Positions 36,063 through 48,067 of a stretch of 64,000 nucleotides of DNA are shown in pieces. The translations under genes were made by a program, and so were the position numbers. Origin of the DNA: Acetobacteraceae bacterium (GTDB taxonomy: Bacteria > Pseudomonadota > Alphaproteobacteria > Acetobacterales > Acetobacteraceae); assembly GCA_021732665.1 (NCBI GenBank), contig JAKFUL010000022.1:50999-114998 (forward strand). The letters are read 5' to 3'. Under the pieces are notes generated by a model that worked only from the letters and a program-made list of their open reading frames with translations, was not told the DNA's origin and ran no database searches. Numbering within the stretch: the first letter of the stretch is position 1; each line of letters starts with the position of its first letter.

Positions 36063-36127
36063 GGCCGTTCTCCGTGTTGGTGGCCCCGGTATGGACGGCG
36101 CGCGGCCGCGCATCCAGACTGCGTTTC

Positions 36128-36892
36128 ATGGGCAAAACGGAAGACCGCTACATGGTGCCGGGACTGGCGCGGGGAATGGAGGTGCTGCAGGCCTTCTCGC
36201 CGGCGCGGCAAAGCCTTTCGCTGACCGAATTGGCATCACTGCTGGGCACCACCCGCTCAGCGCTGTTCCGGGTGACCTACACGCTGGCGCGGCTGGGGTT
36301 CCTGACCCATGACATGGCGGGGCAAAGATTTTCCCTGGGGCCTTCGGTGCTGCGGCTGGGTTATGGCTTTCTGGCCGCGCGCGGCCTGGTGGAGGCGGCG
36401 CTGCCGCTGCTGGAAGGCTTGCGCGACGCCACCGGCTGGTCCGCCCATCTCGGCGTGCTGGAAGACCGGCAGGTCGTCTATATGCTGCGGCTCCCGGCCG
36501 GCCCGCACGGGGCGGGGATCGTGCAGGTGGGAAGCAGGCTGCCGGCGCATGCCACCGCCATGGGCCGGGTGCTGCTGGCCGGGCTGGAGGAGGCGGCGCT
36601 GGCCGGGCTGTATCGCGATGTCGCCATCACCGCCATCGGCCCCCGCGCCCCCGGCAGCCTGGCCGGGCTGCTGGCCCAGGCCAGGCGCGATGCGAAGCGC
36701 GGGCATGTCGTGCATCGCGGCGATTTCGAAAGCGGCATCGCCTCCATCGCGGCCCCGGTGCGCGATGCGGCGGGCGCCACGCTGGCCGCCATCGCCCTGA
36801 CCGCGCCGCTGGCCGAGGCCGGGCGGCCGGAGGCGCTGCTGCCCCGCCTGTTGGACTGCGCGCTGGATTTCCGGGCGGCGCTTGGCGGGTAG
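36128..36892 (+). CDS. IclR family transcriptional regulator (second)
   Basis: 254 aa from the ATG at 36128. Winged helix at the N-terminus (LSLTELASLLGTTRSALFRV, about 33-52) and IclR effector domain (GWSAHLGVLEDRQVVYML, then GSRLPAHATAMGRVLLAGL). It is divergent from the bicupin gene, so it probably controls that gene from the 65-nt shared region. Convergent with the MFS gene, 4 nt apart. Confidence 0.88.
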   Translation: MGKTEDRYMVPGLARGMEVLQAFSPARQSLSLTELASLLGTTRSALFRVTYTLARLGFLTHDMAGQRFSLGPSVLRLGYGFLAARGLVEAALPLLEGLRDATGWSAHLGVLEDRQVVYMLRLPAGPHGAGIVQVGSRLPAHATAMGRVLLAGLEEAALAGLYRDVAITAIGPRAPGSLAGLLAQARRDAKRGHVVHRGDFESGIASIAAPVRDAAGATLAAIALTAPLAEAGRPEALLPRLLDCALDFRAALGG

Positions 36893-36896
36893 AGGG

Positions 36897-38258
36897 TCAT
36901 GTCAGGCGCTGCCGCAGAAGATTCACCCCCGCCGCCGCCAGCGCCACCAGCGAGGCGACATAGAGCGCGCCAACCGCGATCGACCCACCCTCTCCCTGAT
37001 GCGCGGAATGGAACACCGCCGCCACGATCACCGTGCCCGTGGCCTGCCCCAGCACGCGGGCCGTGCTCTGCATGCCGCCCGCGCCGCCGGAGCGGCTGCG
37101 CGGCGCATTGGCCAGCATCGCGCGGTTGTTCGGTGCCTGGAACGCGCCGAAGCCGAAGCCGCAGAAGAACAGCGCCGCCATGATCGGCCAGCACGCGCCA
37201 TCGCCGGGCACCAGGGCCACCACCAGCAACCCCAGCGCCACAGCGAGCGACCCCAGGGCGCAGGGCCAGGCGGCGCTCACCCTGTCGCTCAGGCGCCCGG
37301 CCAGGGGGGCCGCCAGCGCAATAGCCGCCGGCCAGGGCGAGACCATGAGGCCGATCTCCGCCACGCTGCGCCCGGCCGCCGTCAGGTGGAAGGGCAGCGC
37401 GATATAGACCATGGCCTGCGCCCCGAACATGCAGGCCGAGGCGATGATGGCCAACCTCACCGGGCGGAGCCGCAGCAGATCGAGCGGCAGCAGCGGCGCC
37501 TTCTGCTGCCATTGCAGCCGCACCAGCAGGGTGAAGCTCAGTGCCGCCAGGCCGAGCAACGGCAGCGCCGCCCAGGGGATCACCAGCGCCATGTCCAGGC
37601 CCAGGAACAGGAAGGAGAAGCTGGTGATGTTCAGGCCTGCCCCCAGCCAGTCGAAGGGCCGGTGCTGTGGTGGGATCTCGGGCAGCAGCCGGCTTCCCAG
37701 CATCAGCACGGCAAGTCCGATGGGCACGGTGACGAAGAACACCGCGGGCCAGCCCGCCAGGGTGATGATCGCGCTGCCGATGGACGGCGCCGTGGCGGAC
37801 CCAATGGCGACCGTGAAGGCATTCACCCCGATGGCACGGCCGAGCTGGGAGACCGGATAGGTGTGCCGGACCAGCCCGGCCGAGAGGCTCATCACCGCCG
37901 CCGACCCCACGCCCTGCAGCACGCGCGAGGCGAGCAGCATTTCCAGCCCCGTTGCCATGGCACTTCCCAGCGCGCCCAGGATGAACACGCACAACCCGAA
38001 TCTGTAGACCCGCTTGAATCCCAGCACTTCGCCCAGCGACGCGAAGGGCAGCAGCAGGCTGACCAGGGCCAGCTGATAGGCATTGACCACCCAGGTGACG
38101 GTGGCCGGCGTCACCTCCAGGTCGCGCGCGATGCCCGGCAGCGCCACATTCACCATGGCGGCATCGAGCACGGTGATGGTGATGCCGGCGGCGATGCAGG
38201 CCATGGCGGCACCCCTTCGGCCGGGGGGCAGGCCGTCTTGCGCCGTGTCGCTGCTCAT
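36897..38258 (-). CDS. MFS transporter, DHA2 type
   Basis: 453 aa, strongly hydrophobic with about 14 predicted helices. Motif C-like and DHA2 signatures are visible: ITITVLDAAMVNVALPGIARDL at the N-terminus (in pieces), VTWVVNAYQLALVSLLLPF and LASRVLQGVGSAAVMSLSAG. These are proton-driven drug or metabolite exporters in the inner membrane. A role in efflux or uptake of aromatic compounds is possible from context only. Confidence 0.88.
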   Translation of the reverse strand: MSSDTAQDGLPPGRRGAAMACIAAGITITVLDAAMVNVALPGIARDLEVTPATVTWVVNAYQLALVSLLLPFASLGEVLGFKRVYRFGLCVFILGALGSAMATGLEMLLASRVLQGVGSAAVMSLSAGLVRHTYPVSQLGRAIGVNAFTVAIGSATAPSIGSAIITLAGWPAVFFVTVPIGLAVLMLGSRLLPEIPPQHRPFDWLGAGLNITSFSFLFLGLDMALVIPWAALPLLGLAALSFTLLVRLQWQQKAPLLPLDLLRLRPVRLAIIASACMFGAQAMVYIALPFHLTAAGRSVAEIGLMVSPWPAAIALAAPLAGRLSDRVSAAWPCALGSLAVALGLLVVALVPGDGACWPIMAALFFCGFGFGAFQAPNNRAMLANAPRSRSGGAGGMQSTARVLGQATGTVIVAAVFHSAHQGEGGSIAVGALYVASLVALAAAGVNLLRQRLT

Positions 38259-38338
38259 GGGCGGACCCTGACGCAGCCGGGCCGGTGCGGCAAGCTACCG
38301 CGGCAGCCTGGCGCGCGCGGCGGAGGCAGCGCGCGGCC

Positions 38339-39310
38339 TCACCCCGCTTCATCCCCGGCCAGGGTGCGGGCCGCAGCCTTGCCGCCCGGCGGGTGGAACA
38401 GGCCGCCGGGCTGGAAGGCGGCCAGCACCTGCCCGGCCACCGCCCGCACCACCGGCCGCGTCATCCGCTCCGGCGGGGTGGCCAGTACCAGCCTCGCGGG
38501 CTCCAGCCCCGGCTCCAGCGGCACCGCGACAATGCGGGTGCCATCGGTGGCGTAGGGCCGCTCGGGCCTCACATTCTGGATGGTCCAGCCCAGGCCATGG
38601 CCGATCAGGCCGCGCAGCAGGTCCTGGCTGCGGCTGCGGAAGGCGATCCTGGGCGCCAGCCCCGCCCGGCTGAACAGGGCGTGGAAATACTCGCGCGAAT
38701 GCGGCAGGTCGAGCATCAGATAGGGCTCCTCCGCCAACGCCGCCAGGCTGGTGGCAGCGGCACCCGCCAGCCTGTGGCCGGCGGCGATCACCGCCACCGG
38801 CGCCAGCTCGGCCACCGGCGTCACCTCGATTCCGGCGGGGATCTCGAAGTGATAGGTCAGCGCAAGCTCGGTGCGGCCCTCGGTCAAACCGCGCATCATC
38901 TGCGCATGATCGCCCTCCTCCACCGCCAGGGAGACCAGCGGCATGGAGCGCCGCAGCGCCACCAGCAGCGCGGGTAGGTAGCGCGGCGACAACGTCTGGA
39001 ACCAGCCCATCTGCACCTCGCCCGCCAGGTCGAGGCCGAGCGAGCTGGCGGATTGGACGAAATCCTCGGCATGGCGCAGCAGCGCCCGCGCCTCGGCCAC
39101 CACATGCGCGCCCGCCGGGGTGAGCGTGACGCCGCGGGCGTGGTGGCGCAGCAGCAGGGCGACCCCCAGATCCAGCTCCAGCCCCGCCACGGCGGCCGAA
39201 ATGGCGGGCTGGGAGACATGCAGACGCTGCGCCGCCCCGGTCACCGAACTGGCATCGGCCACCGCCACCAGGTATCGCAGCGCACGCAGCGAGACATTCG
39301 CCAATTGCAT
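38339..39310 (-). CDS. LysR family transcriptional regulator
   Basis: 323 aa. N-terminal LysR helix-turn-helix (about 7-66: LRYLVAVADASSVTGAAQRL, then HVSQPAISAAVAGLE) and a C-terminal periplasmic-binding-type effector domain. It is divergent from the HpaB-like gene with an 89-nt intergenic region, so it is probably its activator. Confidence 0.9.
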   Translation of the reverse strand: MQLANVSLRALRYLVAVADASSVTGAAQRLHVSQPAISAAVAGLELDLGVALLLRHHARGVTLTPAGAHVVAEARALLRHAEDFVQSASSLGLDLAGEVQMGWFQTLSPRYLPALLVALRRSMPLVSLAVEEGDHAQMMRGLTEGRTELALTYHFEIPAGIEVTPVAELAPVAVIAAGHRLAGAAATSLAALAEEPYLMLDLPHSREYFHALFSRAGLAPRIAFRSRSQDLLRGLIGHGLGWTIQNVRPERPYATDGTRIVAVPLEPGLEPARLVLATPPERMTRPVVRAVAGQVLAAFQPGGLFHPPGGKAAARTLAGDEAG

Positions 39311-39371
39311 CGGACAGACCTATCCATGTTCTCGTAATTTACTATTTTCGTGGTGGAAGTACCTTCGGCAA

Positions 39372-39393
39372 TCCTGCGCCCGACAGCGCAGGA
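39372..39393 (+). promoter_or_regulatory. Hairpin overlapping the HpaB-like ribosome-binding site
   Basis: TCCTGCGC (39372-39379), a 6-nt loop and GCGCAGGA (39386-39393) form a perfect 8-bp stem. The AGGA of the 3' arm is the Shine-Dalgarno sequence of the ATG at 39400. A folded leader would hide it, so translation could be controlled. Confidence 0.5.
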
Positions 39394-39399
39394 ACAGAC

Positions 39400-40836
39400 A
39401 TGATCCGAACCGGCAAGGAATACCTGGAGGCCCTGAAGGATGGCCGCGAGGTCTGGCTTCGCGGCCGGCGGGTGGCTGACGTCACCGCGCACCCGGCCTT
39501 TCTTGGCGCCATCGGCGCGCGGCGGCGGCTTTACGACCTGGCGGGGGAAGCCGGGCACGGCGACATCCTTGCCCATGTCAGCGAGGGCGAGCGGCGCAGC
39601 ACGCTGCTGCGCCCGCCACGAACACGACAGCATTGGCAAGACATCCAGGACGGCCTGGAGCTGGCCCTGCGCGAATGCGGCCCGGAAACCCTGGACATCG
39701 CCGACCCGATCGCGGCGCAAGCCTGGTCGATGCTCGATTGCGGCGTGGCGTTGGCGGGCCGCCATCCCGGCTTCGCCCATGCCGCCCGGCGCCATGCCAC
39801 CCTGCTGGCGCGGCACGACCTGCTGCATGCCACCCATGATGCCTGGGGCATGGGCGAGGAACCGCGGCCCGCGCCATGGAGCGCCCCGCTGCGCCTGCTG
39901 CGCGAGAGCGATGCGGGGATCGTGCTGCGCGGCACCCGCCGGGCGAGGGGCCTTGCGCTGGCCGACCAGACGCTGCTGCTCGGCGATACCGAGGGCGGTG
40001 GCGGCGACAGCGCGGCGCCGCGTCCCTTCGGCTGCATCCTTCGGGCCGGACGGCCGGGCCTGCGCCATATCTTCCAGGGCCTTGGCAGCGCCCCGGAGCT
40101 GCCGCCGGGCGGCATCGGCCTGGAGGAATACACGCTGCACTTCGACGATGTGCTGATCCCCTTTGAGGATGTGCTCTTCCTCGATGCCCAGGAACCGGCG
40201 CGCGCCCTGCGGGCCGCCGGGGGGCGCTATCGCGACATCGTGTGGCTGCTGCGGGCGCGGCAAAGGCTGGATCTGCTGTTGGGCTGCGCCGGCTGGCTGG
40301 CGCGGCAGACCAGGGCCGATGAACTGCCCGAAATCCGCGCGCTCCTGGCCGATCTGGCCTGCTTCCGCGAGGGCATCCGGGCGCATATCACCGCCGCCAT
40401 CGCGCTCGGCGGTCCCTCACCGGCCGGGTTGCATATGCCCGACCAGGCCCTGCTGCATGCCGGCCGGATTTTCGCCGGCATGCAGCTGGTGGACATGATG
40501 CAGGCTGGGCAGGAACTCGTCGCCGGCCAGCACAGATTGCTGGCGGCCATGTCGCCGACAGCGGGGCCGGAGGAACAGGGCTGGCTCGGCCGCTTTCACC
40601 CCCCGCGCGGCCCCGGGACGGCGGGCGACCGCGAGCGGCTGATGGCCTTCGCACGGGAGACGCTGGACAGCGACGTGGCGGTGGACCAGGAGCTGTTCCG
40701 GCTGGCCGAGCAGGCCTGCGATCGTGCCGGCCTGCTCGCGGTCTATCACGCCTTCGATTTTTCCGGCCCGCTCGACCTGGTGCGCCGTTGCGCCCGGCTC
40801 TCCGACGCCGCCCTGGCCGGGGGGATGTGGGAATGA
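39400..40836 (+). CDS. 4-hydroxyphenylacetate 3-hydroxylase family oxygenase (HpaB-like)
   Basis: 478 aa. The N-terminus MIRTGKEYLEALKDGREVWL and RVADVTAHPAF is the start of the HpaB/PvcC flavin-dependent monooxygenase family; DLLHATHDAWG and later helical segments fit the fold. These enzymes ortho-hydroxylate phenols using FADH2 from a separate reductase (HpaC). No reductase gene is in this window. It is coupled (ATGA overlap) to a RidA-like gene, and divergent from a LysR regulator. Confidence 0.88.
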   Translation: MIRTGKEYLEALKDGREVWLRGRRVADVTAHPAFLGAIGARRRLYDLAGEAGHGDILAHVSEGERRSTLLRPPRTRQHWQDIQDGLELALRECGPETLDIADPIAAQAWSMLDCGVALAGRHPGFAHAARRHATLLARHDLLHATHDAWGMGEEPRPAPWSAPLRLLRESDAGIVLRGTRRARGLALADQTLLLGDTEGGGGDSAAPRPFGCILRAGRPGLRHIFQGLGSAPELPPGGIGLEEYTLHFDDVLIPFEDVLFLDAQEPARALRAAGGRYRDIVWLLRARQRLDLLLGCAGWLARQTRADELPEIRALLADLACFREGIRAHITAAIALGGPSPAGLHMPDQALLHAGRIFAGMQLVDMMQAGQELVAGQHRLLAAMSPTAGPEEQGWLGRFHPPRGPGTAGDRERLMAFARETLDSDVAVDQELFRLAEQACDRAGLLAVYHAFDFSGPLDLVRRCARLSDAALAGGMWE

Positions 40837-41219
40837 GCGCGGATGGCACACTCGACGCGGCGCCGGGCGACAGGCTGTGCCAGCTCGCCTATGGCGGCCG
40901 CACCATCTATCTGCGCTGCGAGGCGCCGCTTCGGCTGGACCACCGCGAGGCGGTGTTGCAGGCGGAGGAAGTGCTGTTGCAGGCCCAGACCCTGCTGATC
41001 GGTGCCGGCGCCCGGATCGCCGATATCCGCCGCGCGATCATCGGCGTGCCGGCGGAGGGTCTGCGGGCGGCGATCGTCGCGCTGGCCGAGGATTGGCGGC
41101 GGCGGTTCTTCCCACCCGGCACCGCGACCATCGCCGAGGGCATGGCCAGGCCGGGTGTGCTGCTGGAACTGGTGATCATCGCCGAACTGGCGCCGGATCA
41201 GCCCCTGCGCACCACGTAA
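40833..41219 (+). CDS. RidA-like protein
   Basis: 128 aa from the ATG at 40833, overlapping the HpaB-like stop by 4 nt. The pattern QAEEVLLQAQTLLIGAGARI, DIRRAIIGVP and, near the end, PGVLLELVIIAEL resembles RidA/YjgF proteins (trimers, often imine/enamine deaminases or ligand binders). The usual active-site arginine is not clearly placed, so this may be a divergent member. Possibly processes an imine product of the hydroxylase pathway. Ends in a 22-nt convergent overlap with ilvA. Confidence 0.6.
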   Translation: MSADGTLDAAPGDRLCQLAYGGRTIYLRCEAPLRLDHREAVLQAEEVLLQAQTLLIGAGARIADIRRAIIGVPAEGLRAAIVALAEDWRRRFFPPGTATIAEGMARPGVLLELVIIAELAPDQPLRTT

Positions 41220-42415
41220 TCGCCGGCCTCCAGCGCGGCGACGATGGCATTGCCTTGCGCCCGGTCGCGGACCTCGATCATCAGCAGCAACTCGGTGCTC
41301 TGTGCCGTCGGCGCGCCGAACAGCTGCTGGTGCTGCACCTCGATGACGTTGCCGCCCGCCGCGCTGACGCGCGTGGCGATATCGGCCAGCACGCCCGGCC
41401 GGTCGGGAATGTCGAACCGCAGGCGCAGGATGCGGCCATCGCGCAGCAACTGCCGCAGCAGCACGTTCGAGAGCGTTCGCGCATCGATGTTGCCGCCGCA
41501 GACCGGCGTGCCGACGACGCGGCCGGCGAAGCGCTCGGGGTAGGCCAGCACCGCCGCCAACCCCGCCGCACCCGCGCCCTCGGCCACCACCTTGGCACCC
41601 TCGGCCAGCAGCGCGATGGCCTGCTCGACCATCAACTCGGACACCACGAGAACCTCGCAGCCCAGGGCGCGGATCATCGCCAGCGGCGTCTCGCCCACGT
41701 CGCGCACCGCAATGCCCTCGGCCACCGTCGGGCCACCGACGCTGACCGGCTTGCCCGCCAGGCGCTGCGCCATGGCCGGGTAGCCCTCGACCTCCACGCC
41801 GTAGACCGGCATGCCGGGCCGCAGTTCGGCCGCCGCCGCGGCGCAGCCGGCCAACAGCCCGCCGCCGCCCACGGGCAGGATCAGCGTGTCGATCTCCGGC
41901 GCGTCGTCCAGCAGTTCCAGCGCCAGCGTGCCCTGGCCCGCGATCACCGCCGGGTCGTCATAGGGGTGGATGAAGATATAGCCGTGGCGCAGCGCCAGTT
42001 CATGCGCATGGGCGGCGGCCTCGGCCAGGGTTTCGCCATGCAGCACCACGTTCGCGCCGAAGGTTTCCGTGCGCACCACCTTGGTGGAGGGCGTGAATCG
42101 CGGCATCACGATGGTGGATTTGATCTGCGCCAGCGTGGCGTGGCGGGCCACGGCCTGGGCGTGGTTGCCGGCCGACATCGCAATGACGCCGGCCGATCTT
42201 TCCCGCGCGTTCAGCCCGGCGATGCGGTTGGCGGCACCGCGTTCCTTGAAGGCGCCGGTGGCCTGCAGGTTGTCGAGCTTGAGAAACACCCGCGTGCCGC
42301 ATTCGGCATTCACCGCGGGTGATTCGATCGTGGGGGTGTGCCGCACCACGCCCTGGATGCGCGCCGCCGCCGCCCGCACATCGGCGAGCGTCGGCATGGT
42401 CCGCGTCGCGCTCAC
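41198..42415 (-). CDS. ilvA: Threonine ammonia-lyase
   Basis: 405 aa from a GTG at 42415 that overlaps the greA stop (GTGA); the ATG at 42397 is the alternative. PLP enzyme: Schiff-base lysine in [10 protein letters not shown] (residue 57), [10 protein letters not shown] and GGGGLLAG (about 182-189) phosphate cup. A C-terminal ACT domain (from about residue 330, [18 protein letters not shown]) suggests allosteric control. It deaminates threonine to 2-oxobutanoate for isoleucine synthesis. The single ACT domain and length place it in the short biosynthetic/catabolic class. Confidence 0.9.
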   Translation of the reverse strand: MSATRTMPTLADVRAAAARIQGVVRHTPTIESPAVNAECGTRVFLKLDNLQATGAFKERGAANRIAGLNARERSAGVIAMSAGNHAQAVARHATLAQIKSTIVMPRFTPSTKVVRTETFGANVVLHGETLAEAAAHAHELALRHGYIFIHPYDDPAVIAGQGTLALELLDDAPEIDTLILPVGGGGLLAGCAAAAAELRPGMPVYGVEVEGYPAMAQRLAGKPVSVGGPTVAEGIAVRDVGETPLAMIRALGCEVLVVSELMVEQAIALLAEGAKVVAEGAGAAGLAAVLAYPERFAGRVVGTPVCGGNIDARTLSNVLLRQLLRDGRILRLRFDIPDRPGVLADIATRVSAAGGNVIEVQHQQLFGAPTAQSTELLLMIEVRDRAQGNAIVAALEAGDYVVRRG

Positions 42416-42885
42416 CGAAAGGCTACAGCGGTGATCTCATAGGCGCGGGCGCCGCCCGGGGCCGGTACCTCCACGCTGTCGCCCACCTTCTTGCCGATCA
42501 GCGCCTTGGCCAGCGGCGAGGAGATCGAGATCGAGCCATCCTTCATGTCGGCCTCATACTGGCCGACGATGCGGTAGGTGCGCTCCTGCTCGGTCTCCTC
42601 ATCCAGCACGGTGACCTTGGCGCCGAAGCGCACCTGGTTGCCGGAGAGCTTGGAGATGTCGATCACCTCCGAGGAGGGGATGATGGTCTCCAACTCGGCG
42701 ATGCGGCCTTCGATGAAGGACTGGCGTTCGCGTGCCGCGTGGTATTCGGCGTTTTCGGACAGGTCGCCATGCGCGCGCGCCTCGGCAATGGCACGGATCA
42801 CCGCAGGCCGCTCCTGGCTGCGCAGGATCTTCAGCTCCTCCTCAAGTTTCGCCAGGCCCTCCGCGGTCATCGGGAACTTCTGCAC
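42412..42885 (-). CDS. greA: Transcription elongation factor GreA
   Basis: 157 aa if started at the GTG at 42885 ([18 protein letters not shown]), the usual GreA length, with AAGGA 10 nt upstream. The N-terminal coiled coil has the [21 protein letters not shown] segment (in pieces) and the C-terminal FKBP-like domain ends with [18 protein letters not shown]. It binds in the RNA polymerase secondary channel and stimulates cleavage of backtracked transcripts. A longer frame from the ATG at 42912 (MRLTKDD) exists. It sits between carB and ilvA. Confidence 0.93.
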   Translation of the reverse strand: MQKFPMTAEGLAKLEEELKILRSQERPAVIRAIAEARAHGDLSENAEYHAARERQSFIEGRIAELETIIPSSEVIDISKLSGNQVRFGAKVTVLDEETEQERTYRIVGQYEADMKDGSISISSPLAKALIGKKVGDSVEVPAPGGARAYEITAVAFR

Positions 42886-43019
42886 GGCAGCATCATCCTT
42901 CGTTAAACGCATACAAGACAGCCGGGCTGGCCATATCGGGCCCACCCGGTTCCAGAATTGGGGGGTGGAGCGGCGGCGCGGCCAGACCGGGGGAACCTAG
43001 TCTGGCAGCGCACCGGCGC

Positions 43020-46265
<3,246 letters not shown>

Positions 46266-46282
46266 GTTCTGGTTCCGTGTGA

Positions 46283-46564
46283 TCAGGCCTTGCGGCCGAA
46301 GAAGAGCATCAGGAGGGAGACGAAGGCCTGCGGGCCCAGGCTGAAGACGACGGCAAGCGAGGTGAGGTGGTCATCCTCGACGATGATGTCGGCGATGGTG
46401 CCAAGCCCGCCGGCGAGAAGCGGTCCGCCCAGCGTGGCCAGGGCGAGGGCCAACCAGCGGCCGATCCAGGAGCGGTTGACCAGGTAGGCGACGGTCACCG
46501 GCCCCACCAGAGCCGCCAGCGCGGCCATGTTGGTGCCGCTGACTTCAACATCCAGATCACCCAT
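46283..46564 (-). CDS. Small membrane protein A1 (paralog of 46664-46942)
   Basis: 93 aa from the ATG at 46564. Three hydrophobic helices; C-terminal part [19 protein letters not shown] ending [10 protein letters not shown]. It aligns along its length with the product of 46664-46942 (conserved GGP.LA, IV.DD, FGRK/R ends). Function unknown. It ends 17 nt before carB, so it is probably in the same transcript. Confidence 0.65.
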   Translation of the reverse strand: MGDLDVEVSGTNMAALAALVGPVTVAYLVNRSWIGRWLALALATLGGPLLAGGLGTIADIIVEDDHLTSLAVVFSLGPQAFVSLLMLFFGRKA

Positions 46565-46663
46565 GGTCGCTGCCGCCGCATGCGTGAAACCAGTCCGTCC
46601 GGCGGCGGCTGCAGCAGGCCACATTCATCGAACGGGGGTGGCGGGACCACGCCTGGCTGCACA

Positions 46664-46942
46664 TCATGACCGGCGGCCGAACATGAGCATCCACAGCGCG
46701 ATGGGCGCCTGGAGGATGGCGCTGACGATCAGCGCCAGGAAGCCGATTTCGTCATCCCGCACGATCCTGTCGGCCATGAAGCCGGCGAAGCTGGCGAGGA
46801 TGGGGCCGCCCAGATTGGCGGCGGCGTAGCGCGGCCAGAAGGGGCGATGCTGGCGCGACAGCAGCAGGGCGATGGGCGGCCCCAGCGCCGCGAAGACCAG
46901 GGCGAGGTAGAGCGAGGTGAGGTTGAGGCCGATATCGCTCAT
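46664..46942 (-). CDS. Small membrane protein A2 (paralog of 46283-46564)
   Basis: 92 aa from the ATG at 46942, overlapping the upstream stop by 4 nt. Three hydrophobic helices, including LYLALVFAALGPPIALLLS and FLALIVSAILQAPIALWML; ends FGRRS. Tandem duplicate of the neighbouring gene. No recognised family. Confidence 0.65.
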   Translation of the reverse strand: MSDIGLNLTSLYLALVFAALGPPIALLLSRQHRPFWPRYAAANLGGPILASFAGFMADRIVRDDEIGFLALIVSAILQAPIALWMLMFGRRS

Positions 46943-47187
46943 CGCCTGATCATCCACAGCAGCAGCGGCGCCAGCAGGAGATGCGGCACGGCCCAAAAGG
47001 CCAGGAACAGCCCGCGCTGGTCGGCGGGTGCGAAGAACAGCGTGCTGGCATGCACCGCGGCTGAAATGCCCAGCGCCGCCAGCACCGCCTGCCGCGGCGC
47101 CATGCGCTTGCGCAAGGCGCCGGACAGCGCGAAGAGCACTGTCGCCGAATAGGCCAGGGCGAAAAGGGCGATGGCCGCCTCCGTCAT
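46939..47187 (-). CDS. Small membrane protein B
   Basis: 82 aa, two to three predicted helices (LFALAYSATVLFALSGAL at the N-terminus; AFWAVPHLLLAPLLLWM at the C-terminus). Overlaps both neighbours by 4 nt, so it is part of a coupled row of tiny membrane genes. Unrecognised. Confidence 0.65.
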   Translation of the reverse strand: MTEAAIALFALAYSATVLFALSGALRKRMAPRQAVLAALGISAAVHASTLFFAPADQRGLFLAFWAVPHLLLAPLLLWMIRR

Positions 47188-47441
47188 CCCCGCCGCCGAT
47201 CGGCCTGCCGGATGGCGAAAAACGCCACGGCGTGGCTGCCCAGCACAACGATGGCCAGCGGCCAGGGATTCTCCGGCGGGAAGACCCCGGCCAGCCGCAA
47301 GGTCACGCCCATCATGATGGCCGAGGCCGAGAGCGCGGGCAGCATGTCACCCATGAGGCGCCGCAGCGCCACGGTGGTGACGATGGCGACAAAACTGGCG
47401 CCGATCAGCACGGGCAGGATGAGGAGGATGTGCAGGATCAT
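47184..47441 (-). CDS. Small membrane protein C
   Basis: 85 aa, N-terminal signal-anchor-like helix (MILHILLILPVLIGASFVAI) plus two more hydrophobic stretches. Overlaps the LysE stop by 4 nt. Unrecognised. Not obviously related to A1/A2. Confidence 0.65.
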   Translation of the reverse strand: MILHILLILPVLIGASFVAIVTTVALRRLMGDMLPALSASAIMMGVTLRLAGVFPPENPWPLAIVVLGSHAVAFFAIRQADRRRG

Positions 47442-48067
47442 GCGCGGCTCGTGGTGGCGAGTTTGACGGCGAGGAGAGCGAGTGCGGCGCCGAGCACCCA
47501 GCGCTGCAGCTTCAGCCAGAGCGGGCGGGTGGCGAGAAAGCGCGAGACGCCGCCGGAGCCCCAGACCAGCAGGGCATCGAAGGCGAGGCAGGTGATGATC
47601 TGGGTGGCGCCGAGGATGAGGCCCTGGGTCAGCACATCGCCCGCGGGGTCGATGAAGGGCGGCAGCACGGCGACGTAGAAGAGCGCGACCTTGGGGTTCA
47701 GGGCGGCGGTGAGAAAACCCACGGTGAAGAGTTTTGCGGCGGGTTCGGGCGGCAGTGGGGTCGGCGCGAAAATATCGCGCCCGCCCGGCTTGATGCTCTG
47801 CCAGGCGAGAAAGGCGAGATAGGCGGCGCCGCCCAGGCGCAGCGCATCATAGGCATAGGGCACGGCAAACAGCGCCGCCGTGATGCCGAGTGCCGCCAGC
47901 ACCATGATGAAGAGCGAGCCGAATTGGCAGCCGATGAGCGAGACCATGCCAGCCCGCGTGCCCTGGGCGAGGGAGCGGGTGACGATGTAGAGCATGTTCG
48001 GGCCGGGGGTGGCGGCTAGGCCGAGGGAGAGGGCGGCGAAGATGAGGAGGGTTTCGGGGGAGGGCAT
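47438..48067 (-). CDS. LysE family translocator
   Basis: 209 aa from the ATG at 48067 (MPSPETLLIFAA). Six-helix inner-membrane exporter of the LysE/RhtB superfamily; signature LAATPGPNMLYIVTRSLAQG (about 17-36) and the FLTAALNPKVALFYVAVLPP region. Exports amino acids or derivatives. TGATG-coupled to the SDR gene upstream. Confidence 0.9.
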   Translation of the reverse strand: MPSPETLLIFAALSLGLAATPGPNMLYIVTRSLAQGTRAGMVSLIGCQFGSLFIMVLAALGITAALFAVPYAYDALRLGGAAYLAFLAWQSIKPGGRDIFAPTPLPPEPAAKLFTVGFLTAALNPKVALFYVAVLPPFIDPAGDVLTQGLILGATQIITCLAFDALLVWGSGGVSRFLATRPLWLKLQRWVLGAALALLAVKLATTSRA

